Assembly: GCA_024644805.1 (NCBI GenBank)
Contig: JAHEHC010000006.1
Span: 1-36,634, forward strand
DNA from: Flavobacterium sp.
Lineage (GTDB): Bacteria; Bacteroidota; Bacteroidia; Flavobacteriales; Flavobacteriaceae
DNA length: 36,634 bases
Direction: 5' to 3'
Below the pieces are notes generated by a model. It was not told where the DNA came from and did not search any database. It saw only the letters and a program-made list of their open reading frames with translations. A program made the position numbers and the translations under genes. Below are positions 36,502 to 36,634 of this stretch, in pieces; within the stretch, counting starts at the first letter, position 1, and each line of letters starts with the position of its first letter.

Positions 36502-36634
36502 TTCTTATAACAGATGGAGGTTCTACGAAATGCGATTGGGTTCTACTCGATTCCAAAGGAGAATCTGTATTCAAGACCAGTACAAAAGGACTGAATCCAG
36601 CTGTTTTTTCTGAAGAGATCTTGCAAGAAAGGAT
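36498..36634 (+). CDS. BadF/BadG/BcrA/BcrD ATPase / N-acetylglucosamine kinase-like protein (partial, runs off right edge)
   Basis: Own translation from ATG 36498 (ATGA overlap with gap stop): MILITDGGSTKCDWVLLDSKGESVFKTSTKGLNPAVFSEEILQER, an ASKHA phosphate-1 motif DGGSTKCDW. Confidence 0.82.
   Translation, partial: MILITDGGSTKCDWVLLDSKGESVFKTSTKGLNPAVFSEEILQER

Overview
The window is a gene-dense Bacteroidota chromosomal segment. Flavobacteriia-like assignment is inferred from gene content, low GC, and several TTG-N16-20-TAnnTTTG promoter-like matches. About 31 protein-coding genes can be supported, including partial genes at both edges: a sulfatase with the CTPSR motif on the left and a BadF-type/N-acetylglucosamine kinase-like gene on the right. 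Recognisable blocks are: CorA/MscS; a polyamine cluster (arginine decarboxylase, agmatinase, deoxyhypusine-synthase-like protein) followed by VOC and SET-domain genes; a MarR-AcrA-AcrB-TolC efflux operon; a DegT aminotransferase convergent with RibBA; FtsK/LolA/LptF; a peroxiredoxin/thioredoxin/small protein/thiol peroxidase cluster; NhaC; a Cys/Met PLP enzyme divergent from an Lrp/AsnC regulator; lipoamide dehydrogenase/FMN reductase/PabB; TilS; DsbD; PfkA/GapA. The most unusual signal is a set of phase-perfect 7-bp (GAAGNNN) arrays placed directly after stop codons at about 27.3-27.55 kb and 30.91-30.99 kb. At the first locus the array is a head-to-head inverted pair whose transcript could fold on itself in a 7-nt register. 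Other points worth checking are a RibA domain without its zinc cysteines, two perfect 14-bp palindromes that look like MarR and Lrp operators, a tail-to-tail stop overlap within one TTAA, and marked GATC enrichment. No tRNA, rRNA, CRISPR array, transposase or phage gene was recognised.
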